Shown: one piece after another, positions 1-8,505 of the stretch | Position numbering within the stretch: the first letter of the stretch is position 1 | Layout: each line of letters begins with the position of its first letter | Source of the DNA: Candidatus Neomarinimicrobiota bacterium | GTDB lineage: Bacteria; Fidelibacterota; SORT01 | DNA length: 50,419 nt | Direction: 5' to 3' | NCBI GenBank assembly: GCA_022573815.1 | Contig: JACZTG010000016.1 | Span: forward strand, 1 to 50,419 | The notes under the pieces: generated by a model | Databases searched by the model: none | The model's input: the letters and a program-made list of their open reading frames with translations, nothing else | What the model was told of the DNA's origin: nothing | Made by a program: the position numbers and the translations under genes

Positions 1-7
1 TATATTC

Positions 8-1516
8 CTACCAGCGTGATATAACGACCTTCTTATCGGTGTAGAATTCAATACCGTCTCTGCCGTGCGCCTTCAAATCGCCGAAGAAAGAACCTTTAGC
101 TCCGCCGAATGTGAAGAACGACATGGGGGCAGGTACTCCAATATTCACTCCTATCATACTCGCATCCACTTTATATCTGAACTTACGTGCGTTGGCGCCT
201 GATGTAGTGAATATGGAAATAGTATTCGCCAGAGGATGCAGGGATATCTGTTCTATGGCATCATCAAGACTGCTTACCTTTCTCATGGCGAGTACGGGTC
301 CGAATATCTCCTCCCTGGCGATAGTCATTGAGGCGTCAACATTATCAAATATCGTCGGTCCCAGAAAGTATCCGCCTTCTTTTCCTTCCACTGTGGCGTC
401 TCTGCCGTCCAGCAGCATCTCCGCGCCTTCTTCCAGCCCTTTTTCGATATATGAGAGTACTCTTTCCCGATGCGCAGCAGATATTACAGGTCCCATAGTC
501 ACGCCCTTATCAAGTCCGCTTCCCAATTTAATTTTGGAAGTTTTTTCTACAATTTTATCTCTGAGCTCATCATAGATTCTTTCGTCTCCCAATAACATAC
601 TCGCCGCCAGACATCTCTCTCCCGCACATCCGAAACAGGAAGCGACAATTGCATCAACAGCGACATCTATGTCCGCATCATCCGTCACCACCACAAAGTT
701 TTTCGCTCCACCTAATGCCTGTACCCGTTTACCGTTTTGACTCGCTAAAGAATAAACATGCTTAGCTACCGGTGACGAGCCTACAAAGGATACTCCGGCA
801 ATGTCGGGATGTGTGCAGATAGCGTCCACAACCACTTTATCGCCGTGAACAAGATTTAAAACTCCCGGCGGTAATCCGATCTCTTCTATCAATTCAAATA
901 TTAGATTAGATGTGAGAGGTACCTGCTCGGACGGTTTCAGTATAAAAGTATTGCCTGTTGCCAAAGCATACGGGAAAAACCATAACGGCACCATTGCGGG
1001 GAAATTGAACGGCGTGATGGCGGCGAATACTCCTATGGGCTGCCGATATACCGTTGTATCAATCCCTACGGCCACATCTTCAAGCGAATATCCCTGCATA
1101 AGAGACGGGATACCGGCTGCGACTTCAACGTTTTCTATCGCTCGCCGAACGGAGCCACGCGCTTCATCGAATGTTTTTCCGTGTTCTATAGTCAACACTC
1201 GGGCTATATCGTCGAACCTGTCTTCCATTATTGTCTTTAGCTTAAAAAAATACCGCGCTCTCTCTAACGGCGGAGTCTCGCGCCAACCGGGAAAAGCGTC
1301 TTTGGCAGCTTTAACGGCCTCATCAAACTCTTCTCTGGTAGAGAGTGGCAGCTTTGCTATAGTCATACCGTTTGACGGGTCTGTAATATCAATTATATTT
1401 TTAGAACTCGATTCAACAAATGAACCGTTTATATAGTTTTTTACTACAGGTACAGATGTAGATTTATTTTCTTCGTTATCAAGAACAGCAGATGCTGTAT
1501 CGGTTTTTGTCACCAT
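8..1516 (-). CDS. mmsA: Methylmalonate-semialdehyde dehydrogenase (CoA-acylating)
   Basis: This is an aldehyde dehydrogenase of the MmsA/IolA type. The family oxidises methylmalonate or malonate semialdehyde with NAD and CoA to propionyl- or acetyl-CoA in valine, thymine or inositol breakdown, in the cytosol. The 502-residue length is usual. The PFNFP loop near residue 170, the FVGSS nucleotide motif near 245 and the catalytic Cys in GCAGERC near 302 are all present. The QALGGAKN stretch lacks the general-base Glu of ordinary aldehyde dehydrogenases, which is typical of CoA-acylating MMSDH. A TTG two codons upstream is in frame, but GGAG sits 8 nt before the ATG at 1516, so I chose the ATG. 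It is transcribed alone from a good promoter at 1585-1613. Confidence 0.93.
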   Translation of the reverse strand: MVTKTDTASAVLDNEENKSTSVPVVKNYINGSFVESSSKNIIDITDPSNGMTIAKLPLSTREEFDEAVKAAKDAFPGWRETPPLERARYFFKLKTIMEDRFDDIARVLTIEHGKTFDEARGSVRRAIENVEVAAGIPSLMQGYSLEDVAVGIDTTVYRQPIGVFAAITPFNFPAMVPLWFFPYALATGNTFILKPSEQVPLTSNLIFELIEEIGLPPGVLNLVHGDKVVVDAICTHPDIAGVSFVGSSPVAKHVYSLASQNGKRVQALGGAKNFVVVTDDADIDVAVDAIVASCFGCAGERCLAASMLLGDERIYDELRDKIVEKTSKIKLGSGLDKGVTMGPVISAAHRERVLSYIEKGLEEGAEMLLDGRDATVEGKEGGYFLGPTIFDNVDASMTIAREEIFGPVLAMRKVSSLDDAIEQISLHPLANTISIFTTSGANARKFRYKVDASMIGVNIGVPAPMSFFTFGGAKGSFFGDLKAHGRDGIEFYTDKKVVISRW

Positions 1517-1524
1517 TTTCAAGT

Positions 1525-1528
1525 CTCC
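1525..1528 (-). promoter_or_regulatory. Ribosome binding site deciding the mmsA start
   Basis: GGAG on the minus strand lies 8 nt upstream of the ATG at 1516 and only 2 nt upstream of the in-frame TTG at 1522. The spacing favours the ATG. Confidence 0.7.
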
Positions 1529-1584
1529 ATTAAATAATAAATTTCTTATAGATAATTCACGCTCAAGAGTTTTAGGTAGAAAAA

Positions 1585-1613
1585 AAACTAAACAATATCA
1601 ACCGATTTGTCAA
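1585..1613 (-). promoter_or_regulatory. Sigma-70-like promoter of mmsA
   Basis: On the minus strand TTGACA (1613-1608) is followed after 17 nt by TAGTTT (1590-1585). This gives a perfect -35, an acceptable -10 and a predicted transcript start near 1578, about 60 nt before the ATG. Confidence 0.6.
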
Positions 1614-1670
1614 GGAAGAAGCTCTAAATTATTCAGATCCTTGACTGATATATTTATACTAATCAGCACG

Positions 1671-1985
1671 TTATTTCCCCGCTATCGATATGGATAACGC
1701 TGCGAATTCAAGAATTCTTTCCCTGTCTTCAAATACATCGGCAGGCACTTCATAATAGTTTTTAAGAGTCTGCTTTTCGTTTGGCTTGAACGGTCTCATT
1801 CCCTGTTCAATATAAGCATTTCTACTATTTTTGTCAGTTTTGAAGTAAAGTCTTCCTTTTGAGATAATTCCGAAAAACTTACTTCCTTCGTACATTCCGT
1901 ATCCGCCGAACATTCCTCTGCATCGCAGACCAGCTAAACCGCTCAGTTGTTCCATAACAAAATCTTTAAATGAATCGTTTTTCAT
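1671..1985 (-). CDS. TfoX N-terminal-domain protein
   Basis: This 104-residue protein matches the TfoX/Sxy N-terminal domain, with the RGMFGGYGMYEG motif near residues 23-34 and a RLYFKTD strand. It lacks the C-terminal half of enterobacterial TfoX. Stand-alone versions are common small cytosolic proteins of unknown function, so competence control cannot be assumed. It starts with ATG at 1985 and is divergent from the barrel gene that follows. Confidence 0.8.
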   Translation of the reverse strand: MKNDSFKDFVMEQLSGLAGLRCRGMFGGYGMYEGSKFFGIISKGRLYFKTDKNSRNAYIEQGMRPFKPNEKQTLKNYYEVPADVFEDRERILEFAALSISIAGK

Positions 1986-2078
1986 CGCTCATTGCGCCTT
2001 CTGATAAATATAAAATATTTCTCCGCTAATTTCCTCTCTTATTGCATTGAGCTGTGCCTGACTTTATCTTTACCGCTA

Positions 2079-3707
2079 ATGAAATTTATTATTCCAAATA
2101 AGACCATTCTTAATTTTCTCCGCACTTTCCCGATAACCAATCGGTTCGTGTCCAAATTTGCGTTCATTTTCTTACTGATAATTATTTATTCCGGAGAGGT
2201 CAGAGGTGAAGAAGGTTCCAAAAACGAAACTCCGATTATCAGGAGTATAAATCTTGTCAGATTTAACGTGTTTACAGATGAAGAAAAAATATTTGGAATC
2301 AAATTTTCATACTTGAACAGATTACACGTTATAACGCGGAAAAATATCATCGAGCAAGAGCTGCTGTTCAAGGTAGGTGACTCGGTTGACCTTGATCTTT
2401 TCAGAGAGACCGAACGAAACCTTCGCAAACAAAATTACATCGGCAGCGTTAAAATTGTCAGTGAACCCAATCCGGATGGCGGTGTGGACATTACTGTTTA
2501 TACAAGAGATTTATGGACGACTGTGGTAGGAGTAGAGATTTCGCGCATAAATGACGAAAATATTTTTGGGCTGCTTCTTCAGGAACAAAGCCTTCTCGGA
2601 ACAGGCTCACCGCTTAGCCTCGGTTGGAATCAGAATGTAGATGGAAATTCCTGGAAATTAAGCCACCTCTTCAACAGAATTCGTGGAACCCGCTGGGAAT
2701 TCGGCACTTTCGCCCGCAAGGGGCCTGCAAGAGAATTTCAATACCTGTTTACGCTTGATAGACCCCTATACTCTCTGGATACTAAATGGAGTTACGTTGT
2801 TCAGCTGAATAATTCTTATCTGACAATAAAAAAAGATACTGCGGAAGAATTTTTGGAAAAATCTAAATCACAACGATATTCTTTCTCGCGTGTTATTGGT
2901 AGGAGATTCATAAAAACTATCTCGACTCTTTCATTATTTGTGGAAGATTCCGAAACGGATATTTCTCAACAGAAACTAAGAGAAATTGCGGGATTCGTCA
3001 GATTCCGGTCATTTAGATTCGCAAAGACAACAAAATTAAATAAAATGGAACGAGTTGAGGATATTGCGCTTGGAGCGTCTTTAGGATTTGGAGCTGCAAA
3101 AGCAGGCGCCATTTTTCAGGGCGATAGAGATTTCTGGCGTTATACCGCCGATCAGACATTGGCTTTTCCATCCGGCTCAAAAACGTGGATTTTTCAAAAA
3201 TTGCTCTATACTACCACTTTGGAGAACAACACAAATATCAATACTATTTGGGAATTCGATTTAAAAGTTTTTTCGAAAATATTTTCAAAGCACACACTTG
3301 CATTACACGCATTCACAGGCTCAAGAAGCAACCTCGATGAACGTACCGATTTCTATAGGCTTAACGACATAAGGGGATTAAGAGGCTTTACTTCTTCGGA
3401 CTCTCTCTCGGGAGAAAAGGTATTTTTAATTAATATTGAAGACAGAATATTTTCCGACTTGAAATTTCTGACTCTTTCATTAGGAGGCGTCATATTTATC
3501 GACGCCGGAAACACGTGGAGAGAAAATGAAAATTTTCAGATTTCCGATTTAAATTACAGTGCGGGATTTGGTTTCCGATGGGAGCTCAGTAAGAGCGCAT
3601 CCGCTCGGATAACAAGAGTCGATTTTGCCGTTCCGCTCGAAAGGAACCGTATATCTTTTAAAAACGTAGTCATTTCCATCGCATCCGGACAGACATTTTC
3701 TCTTTGA
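2079..3707 (+). CDS. Omp85/BamA-like outer-membrane protein (POTRA + barrel)
   Basis: The predicted 542-residue protein has an N-terminal hydrophobic export signal (FAFIFLLIIIYS, near residues 28-39). A POTRA-like domain follows (GDSVDLDLFRETERNLRKQ, then YIGSVKI), and then a long beta-rich region. Near the C-terminus is RGLRGFTSSDSLSG, resembling the conserved RGF/Y region of the Omp85 barrel. With one recognisable POTRA it is smaller than BamA and closer to the surface-antigen D15/TamA-like subfamilies. The role is probably insertion or translocation of envelope proteins or lipids; the substrate is unknown. The frame is open from a TTG at 1992, but that start would put 29 extra residues before the signal. 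ATG 2079 is preferred and GTG 2149 is a third option. No strong Shine-Dalgarno decides. Confidence 0.75.
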   Translation: MKFIIPNKTILNFLRTFPITNRFVSKFAFIFLLIIIYSGEVRGEEGSKNETPIIRSINLVRFNVFTDEEKIFGIKFSYLNRLHVITRKNIIEQELLFKVGDSVDLDLFRETERNLRKQNYIGSVKIVSEPNPDGGVDITVYTRDLWTTVVGVEISRINDENIFGLLLQEQSLLGTGSPLSLGWNQNVDGNSWKLSHLFNRIRGTRWEFGTFARKGPAREFQYLFTLDRPLYSLDTKWSYVVQLNNSYLTIKKDTAEEFLEKSKSQRYSFSRVIGRRFIKTISTLSLFVEDSETDISQQKLREIAGFVRFRSFRFAKTTKLNKMERVEDIALGASLGFGAAKAGAIFQGDRDFWRYTADQTLAFPSGSKTWIFQKLLYTTTLENNTNINTIWEFDLKVFSKIFSKHTLALHAFTGSRSNLDERTDFYRLNDIRGLRGFTSSDSLSGEKVFLINIEDRIFSDLKFLTLSLGGVIFIDAGNTWRENENFQISDLNYSAGFGFRWELSKSASARITRVDFAVPLERNRISFKNVVISIASGQTFSL

Positions 3708-3724
3708 TTTTTACTCCACAGAAA

Positions 3725-5257
3725 TCAATCGGATAATTTAGATTTAGCGCTCATACTGAAATAAGCTGTGGCGGAACCTGCCAACGCTAAAATTACCGAT
3801 ATAAGCATTGCAACCTGAAACGCCGATATGAAAGAATCCGATATTGCATCCTTGATAAACGAGGCTGTAGTTGCATCTACGCTTTCCGGGATTTCCATTG
3901 CCGCAAGATTTATTTTATCAGATTCCAATTGAGAAATTTCCTTATCTGTCAATGATATGGATTCTAAATTTTTATCAAGATCATAGCTGAAAGTGTTCAT
4001 CACCACTATCCCGACTACTGCTATTGCGATTAATCCCGCTGTTCGGGCAATTGCGTTATTTACGCCCGATGCAAGCCCCGAACGACTCTCGTCTACCGAA
4101 CTCATTACCGTAGTAGTAAGAGGCGCCACAGTGATACCCATACCAATTCCAAGCAGAAGGATACCCGGGAAAAATGTTGTCCAGTAACTTCCTCCCACAT
4201 CGGGAATTATTAACATAAAATATCCTGCCGCAACAACTAATGAACCGAAAACCAATGGCAATTTCGCTCCATATTTATCCATTAACCCGCCCGACCAGCG
4301 TGAAAGGAGTGATATACTAATAATCAACGGTAGCAGAGCAGCTCCCGCTTCTGTCGCCGTATAGCCCTGAACTTGTATGAGATTAAAGGGGAAAAAGAAT
4401 AATGCGCCGCTTAACGCCGAATAGATAAAAAATGTCAAGATATTTGATCCCGAAAATGTTCTTGATTTGAAAAGGCTTAACGGCAACATAGGTGATTTTA
4501 GCCTTGATTCAACAAACAGGAAGAGAAGCAATATCAGCATCCCTCCCGCTACCAGACCCATTACCAAAATATTATTTAGTCCTAATTCTGATGATTCAAT
4601 AAGACCATAGACCAATAAACCAAGACCTACGGTAACCAGAAAGGAGCCTATAAGGTCAAGTTTTTGGTCGTTTTCGTTATCTTTGCTTTCCTCAACTTTA
4701 AAAAACGTTATCAAAAGTACTATAACGGCAATAGGCAAATTGATGAAAAATATCCACCGCCAGGAAAAATTATCAATTAACCATCCACCCAATAATGGGC
4801 CAAGCGCGGCGGTAATCGCAGAAAAACCCGACCACGTTCCTATCGCTTTTCCTCTTTCACCCTCATTAAAATTAGAACTCAGAATTGCCAGACTCCCCGG
4901 AATTAGAATCGCTCCTCCGAGCCCTTGAAACAGTCGGGCAAGAATCAATTCGTCTATATTACGGGAGAATCCGCACCATGCGGAGGCTATAGTGAAAATT
5001 ATCACTCCTATGGTAAACAATTTCTTTCTACCGAATTTATCACCGAGAGAGCCGCCAACTAAGATTAGCGAAGCCAGCATCAATGCGTAGCCTTCGATCA
5101 CCCACTGGACGTCAGTTACGTTTGCATCAAGTTTCTCTTGCAATACCGGAAGCGCTACATTTACTACCGTGCCGTCAATGAACGTGAGACTTGAACCGAG
5201 TATGGTGGCTAAGAGAACCCAGCGACCGCTATTTTTGGCGTTTAAATTGCCCCGCAT
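3725..5257 (-). CDS. DHA2-family MFS drug:proton antiporter (EmrB/QacA type)
   Basis: This 510-residue inner-membrane permease has about 14 hydrophobic segments. It carries the DHA2 signatures TFIDGTVVNVALP near residue 25 (motif D1), GDKFGRKK near 70 (motif A) and GPLLGGWLIDNFSWRWIFFINLP near 157-179 (motif C and following loop). Members export hydrophobic drugs, dyes or metabolites using the proton gradient. It begins 9 nt after the stop of the upstream dehydratase on the same strand, so the two are probably cotranscribed. The substrate could be an amino-acid-related metabolite rather than a drug. Confidence 0.9.
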   Translation of the reverse strand: MRGNLNAKNSGRWVLLATILGSSLTFIDGTVVNVALPVLQEKLDANVTDVQWVIEGYALMLASLILVGGSLGDKFGRKKLFTIGVIIFTIASAWCGFSRNIDELILARLFQGLGGAILIPGSLAILSSNFNEGERGKAIGTWSGFSAITAALGPLLGGWLIDNFSWRWIFFINLPIAVIVLLITFFKVEESKDNENDQKLDLIGSFLVTVGLGLLVYGLIESSELGLNNILVMGLVAGGMLILLLFLFVESRLKSPMLPLSLFKSRTFSGSNILTFFIYSALSGALFFFPFNLIQVQGYTATEAGAALLPLIISISLLSRWSGGLMDKYGAKLPLVFGSLVVAAGYFMLIIPDVGGSYWTTFFPGILLLGIGMGITVAPLTTTVMSSVDESRSGLASGVNNAIARTAGLIAIAVVGIVVMNTFSYDLDKNLESISLTDKEISQLESDKINLAAMEIPESVDATTASFIKDAISDSFISAFQVAMLISVILALAGSATAYFSMSAKSKLSD

Positions 5258-5266
5258 TAATTGCTT

Positions 5267-6214
5267 TCAATCACCCAATACAGATTTAAGTCGCTGCAGA
5301 GAGATATTTCCTCCGCTCATAATCAATACTACTTTCTTGCCCTCTAACCTTTCTTTCATCGTCAGAGCCGCCGCAAGCGGAGCTGCTCCCGCTCCTTCCG
5401 GCATGTTATGCGTATGCTGAATCATTAATCTCAATGCGTCATAAATGGATTCATCGGAGACCAAAAGAAAATCAGATAAATATTTTCTCATAATCTGCTG
5501 TGTGTTCTCAAAAGAAACTCTCGTGGCTATTCCCTCAACAGACGTGTTCATTTCGCCGGAAAGTTGCTCACCCGATTTCCAGCTCATCTGCATCGTAGGC
5601 GCCAATTTTGATTGTACTCCAATAACCTTGACAGTCGGATTCAAAGAATGTGCTACAATTGACGTCCCGCATGCGCCGCTTCCGGCGCCTACCGGCACTA
5701 TGATGTAATCAACTTCCGGTAGTTCATCAAATATTTCTAAAGCATAAGTGCCCACACCGCAAATCAATTTTTCGTCTGTCGGACTGACAAATATTCCGCC
5801 TTTTTCTTCGGCGATTCCCATTATCCATTCACGCGCGCTGTCGAAGTCCGCACCGTGTGTCAGTACCTCCGCTCCCATTCCTTTCATAAGGGCGATCTTC
5901 TCCGGATTAGCCCCTTCCGGCACAGCGATTGTTGCTTTTGTCCCGTAAGCTCTCGATGCGTAGGCGATGCTCTGACCATGATTACCGCTGGAAGCAGTGT
6001 ATAATCCTGCCTTCTTTTCATCCTCTGAAAGGTTAGCGACCAAATTGAGACCGCCTCGTACTTTAAATGCGCCCACGGGCTGATGGTTTTCATGCTTAAC
6101 CCATACTTCCGCGCCTACTAATTCGCTTAATCCTGAATAATGATATAATGGAGTAGGATTCAGATGCTTGTAAACATTGGGACGAGCCGATTTAATGTCA
6201 TCAATAGTTATCAT
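5267..6214 (-). CDS. Threonine/serine dehydratase-like PLP enzyme (fold type II)
   Basis: The PLP lysine lies in VGAFKVRGG (about residue 52), the substrate loop in SSGNHGQS (about 94-101) and the phosphate-binding loop in GAGSGACGTS (about 176-185). At 315 residues it has no C-terminal ACT regulatory domain, so it resembles catabolic TdcB or serine racemase/hydroxyaspartate ammonia-lyase more than biosynthetic IlvA. The expected reaction is deamination of threonine or serine to 2-oxobutyrate or pyruvate in the cytosol. It leads a two-gene unit with the MFS permease. Exact substrate preference cannot be read from sequence. Confidence 0.85.
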   Translation of the reverse strand: MITIDDIKSARPNVYKHLNPTPLYHYSGLSELVGAEVWVKHENHQPVGAFKVRGGLNLVANLSEDEKKAGLYTASSGNHGQSIAYASRAYGTKATIAVPEGANPEKIALMKGMGAEVLTHGADFDSAREWIMGIAEEKGGIFVSPTDEKLICGVGTYALEIFDELPEVDYIIVPVGAGSGACGTSIVAHSLNPTVKVIGVQSKLAPTMQMSWKSGEQLSGEMNTSVEGIATRVSFENTQQIMRKYLSDFLLVSDESIYDALRLMIQHTHNMPEGAGAAPLAAALTMKERLEGKKVVLIMSGGNISLQRLKSVLGD

Positions 6215-6336
6215 TTAAAACGATCACCGAATATTAAGTGAAACAATGGTGTGAATATTAATGGTTATAAGAATTCCGAGCAACTAAAATAATTGCGAAA
6301 GACTAAGCGAGAATTTGCTGAACTTTATTTATCCGG

Positions 6337-6663
6337 CTAATATTTCTCTATAACAAGATCGGGATGATAGCCGGATATCCCCACCCGATACCATATAAAT
6401 GGGAAAAGTGGATTGGGGAACCAGTAAAGCCATCCGAGATTTTTAACCACTTTATCCTTTGCCAATTTCAGGTCCATCCAAACGTATAGAAATTTGTAGG
6501 AACACAAACCGGGAATAAAGTTCGGTTTCATATTTTTGGTCTTTAGATATTTTTTACGAATGTAGTAATTCCCTTCAAATGGAGTAATCCCCCATCCCAG
6601 CGGACCCTCTGCTATGACAGTGCCTGAGGGCTTATGCGTAATTCTGATTTGTTTCTTTTTCAT
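6337..6663 (-). CDS. Conserved hypothetical protein, 108 aa
   Basis: The protein is small, basic and aromatic-rich, with no signal peptide. It has an N-terminal beta-hairpin-like part (SGTVIAEGPLGWGITPFEG) and a later Trp/Pro-rich stretch (LGWLYWFPNPLFPFIWYR). The composition and the lack of low-complexity drift look like a real gene. It starts at ATG 6663. I do not recognise a named family and assign no function. It is monocistronic, with 122 bp of featureless A+T-rich DNA between it and the dehydratase gene. Confidence 0.6.
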   Translation of the reverse strand: MKKKQIRITHKPSGTVIAEGPLGWGITPFEGNYYIRKKYLKTKNMKPNFIPGLCSYKFLYVWMDLKLAKDKVVKNLGWLYWFPNPLFPFIWYRVGISGYHPDLVIEKY

Positions 6664-6744
6664 ATGAAAAATTATGTCGGAATAGTCTTAAATGACCGTA
6701 GTTTTGCTTACAAAATTATTAATGATATATAAGAATTCATCAAA

Positions 6745-8433
6745 TTATTTCAGCAACAGCATCTTCTTCGTTTCTATGAAATCACCCGCATTGAGCCTGA
6801 ATATATAAATTCCGCTGGCTACTTTTCTGCCGCTCTGATTGAGTCCGTTCCATCTTTCCTCGTGATACCCGGCGCTCATTTCATCGTGCGTTATTTTCAA
6901 TATTTCCTGACCCATCAGATTGTATATCCGCAGGGTTACATCGCTTCTAACCGGCAGAGCGTACATTATGGTCGTAGTCGGATTGAACGGATTCGGATAA
7001 TTCTGGAACAGTTCAAATTTTTCCGGTAATGCATCGAACCCGTCATCTACTCCCACTGACAGGACAACCTGAATAAATATCATCGCGCTGTCGCTTGCTC
7101 CGCTTGTATCCGTTACCGTCAGTATCAACGTATCTTCGCCAATTCCCTCAAATCCGCTGGTTATCTCTATAATGCTGTCTCCGAGAATATTGAAGAACAG
7201 TAAGCTGTCACTGTGATTCTTGAACTCGGCGTGCCATTCCAACAGGGAATCCGGATCATCAATATCTATCTCAAGATTACTGATATCAATAACAAGTGTG
7301 GAATCAAATACGAATATAAGTGTGTCGGGAAGACCGCTAAGCGATGGAGCATCGTTCACCGGAAGAACATGCACCGCTACTCGTATTGAACTCTCGAGTG
7401 TCAAATCACGAACAGTGACCGTTATCGTGTCGCGATTAAATGCGAACCAGTTTTCCGGCGCATTAAACAGAACACTGTCACCCCGGACAAGTACAGATAT
7501 TGAATCGCTGTCAGTTGTGCTGATTGACCAAATCAGCGTGGAATCGGCGTTATCTTCGTCATTAACGAAATCGAGCCAATCTTCGAAATGTATCACTAAA
7601 GAATCGTCTTCGTCGAACACTATATCAGGTATTCCCGCCAAAACAGGAGCATCATTTACCGGAGATATAATTATAATCGTTGTATCCCTCGAGCTCAAGT
7701 TTTCCTGATCAGTAAGAGTAAACTCAACTCTGAACAGACCGCTGCTGTCAGGCAGACCGGAAATCGTAACCGACTTCGTCTCATTATCGATCAGTATAAG
7801 TAAAGTAGAATCTACCGTCAGTATCAGATCCGCGACCGCACTTTCAAAATCAGACATGAACGGAGCGAGTGACAGAGTAACCGAGCTGTCTTCATCGAAA
7901 ACAACGAGAGTATCAGGCAACGTTAATGTGGGAGCATCATTTTGATTGCTTACTTCTAAAATCCACCTGTGTATCGTACTGTCTGAACGGTCATCATAAA
8001 CGGCTATCTGAATATCGTTCACACCCACATTTTCCTGTGATGGTGTCCACGAAACTAATCCGTCTGCGTTGACATTCAGTCCTGACGGAGCATCCAATAC
8101 CGTGAATAGTATCTTATCGCCATTTGCGTCAGAGGCGAGAATCTGATACTCATAGAGTGAGTCCTCTATGGTAATCGTAATCGGTGCGCTTTCAACTCTC
8201 GGAGGCTGAGGTATCGCATAGATAATACCTGCGAATCCTATTACCGAACCGCCGCTATGCTTTCCGATGATCGGTTGCCCGATTACGCCTCTATGATTTA
8301 TCGAGTCTGCTAACTTTTCAGCGCCTTTAATTACCTTATTTTTTATTCTGTCTTTATCGGCTGCCTTTAACGAAACAGCTGAACTGTGCGACATAACTAT
8401 CAGAGTAAGAACGCACATTATGGCCGTTCTCAT
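6745..8433 (-). CDS. Secreted Ig-like repeat protein with T9SS type A sorting domain
   Basis: A 562-residue exported protein with an N-terminal signal peptide (MRTAIMCVLTLIVMSHSSA). Three to four cadherin/Ig-like modules follow, each with the NDAPxLxxLPD linker and Asp/Ser-rich strands (about residues 75-465). The C-terminal 85 residues form a type IX secretion signal: FELFQNYPNPFNPTTTI, a FlgD-like beta-sandwich (RIYNLMGQEI) and the ending ASGIYIFRL...KKMLLLK. Such proteins are carried across the outer membrane by the Por system and attached to the surface. Ligand or partner is unknown. It lies 72 bp downstream of the S74 gene on the same strand, so the two may be transcribed together. Confidence 0.88.
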   Translation of the reverse strand: MRTAIMCVLTLIVMSHSSAVSLKAADKDRIKNKVIKGAEKLADSINHRGVIGQPIIGKHSGGSVIGFAGIIYAIPQPPRVESAPITITIEDSLYEYQILASDANGDKILFTVLDAPSGLNVNADGLVSWTPSQENVGVNDIQIAVYDDRSDSTIHRWILEVSNQNDAPTLTLPDTLVVFDEDSSVTLSLAPFMSDFESAVADLILTVDSTLLILIDNETKSVTISGLPDSSGLFRVEFTLTDQENLSSRDTTIIIISPVNDAPVLAGIPDIVFDEDDSLVIHFEDWLDFVNDEDNADSTLIWSISTTDSDSISVLVRGDSVLFNAPENWFAFNRDTITVTVRDLTLESSIRVAVHVLPVNDAPSLSGLPDTLIFVFDSTLVIDISNLEIDIDDPDSLLEWHAEFKNHSDSLLFFNILGDSIIEITSGFEGIGEDTLILTVTDTSGASDSAMIFIQVVLSVGVDDGFDALPEKFELFQNYPNPFNPTTTIMYALPVRSDVTLRIYNLMGQEILKITHDEMSAGYHEERWNGLNQSGRKVASGIYIFRLNAGDFIETKKMLLLK

Positions 8434-8505
8434 TCTACCGAAGAATCTTCTATTATATCTATCAGTTTCATACTATTTCGTTTATTGTTTAAGGAATCCG
8501 TTATT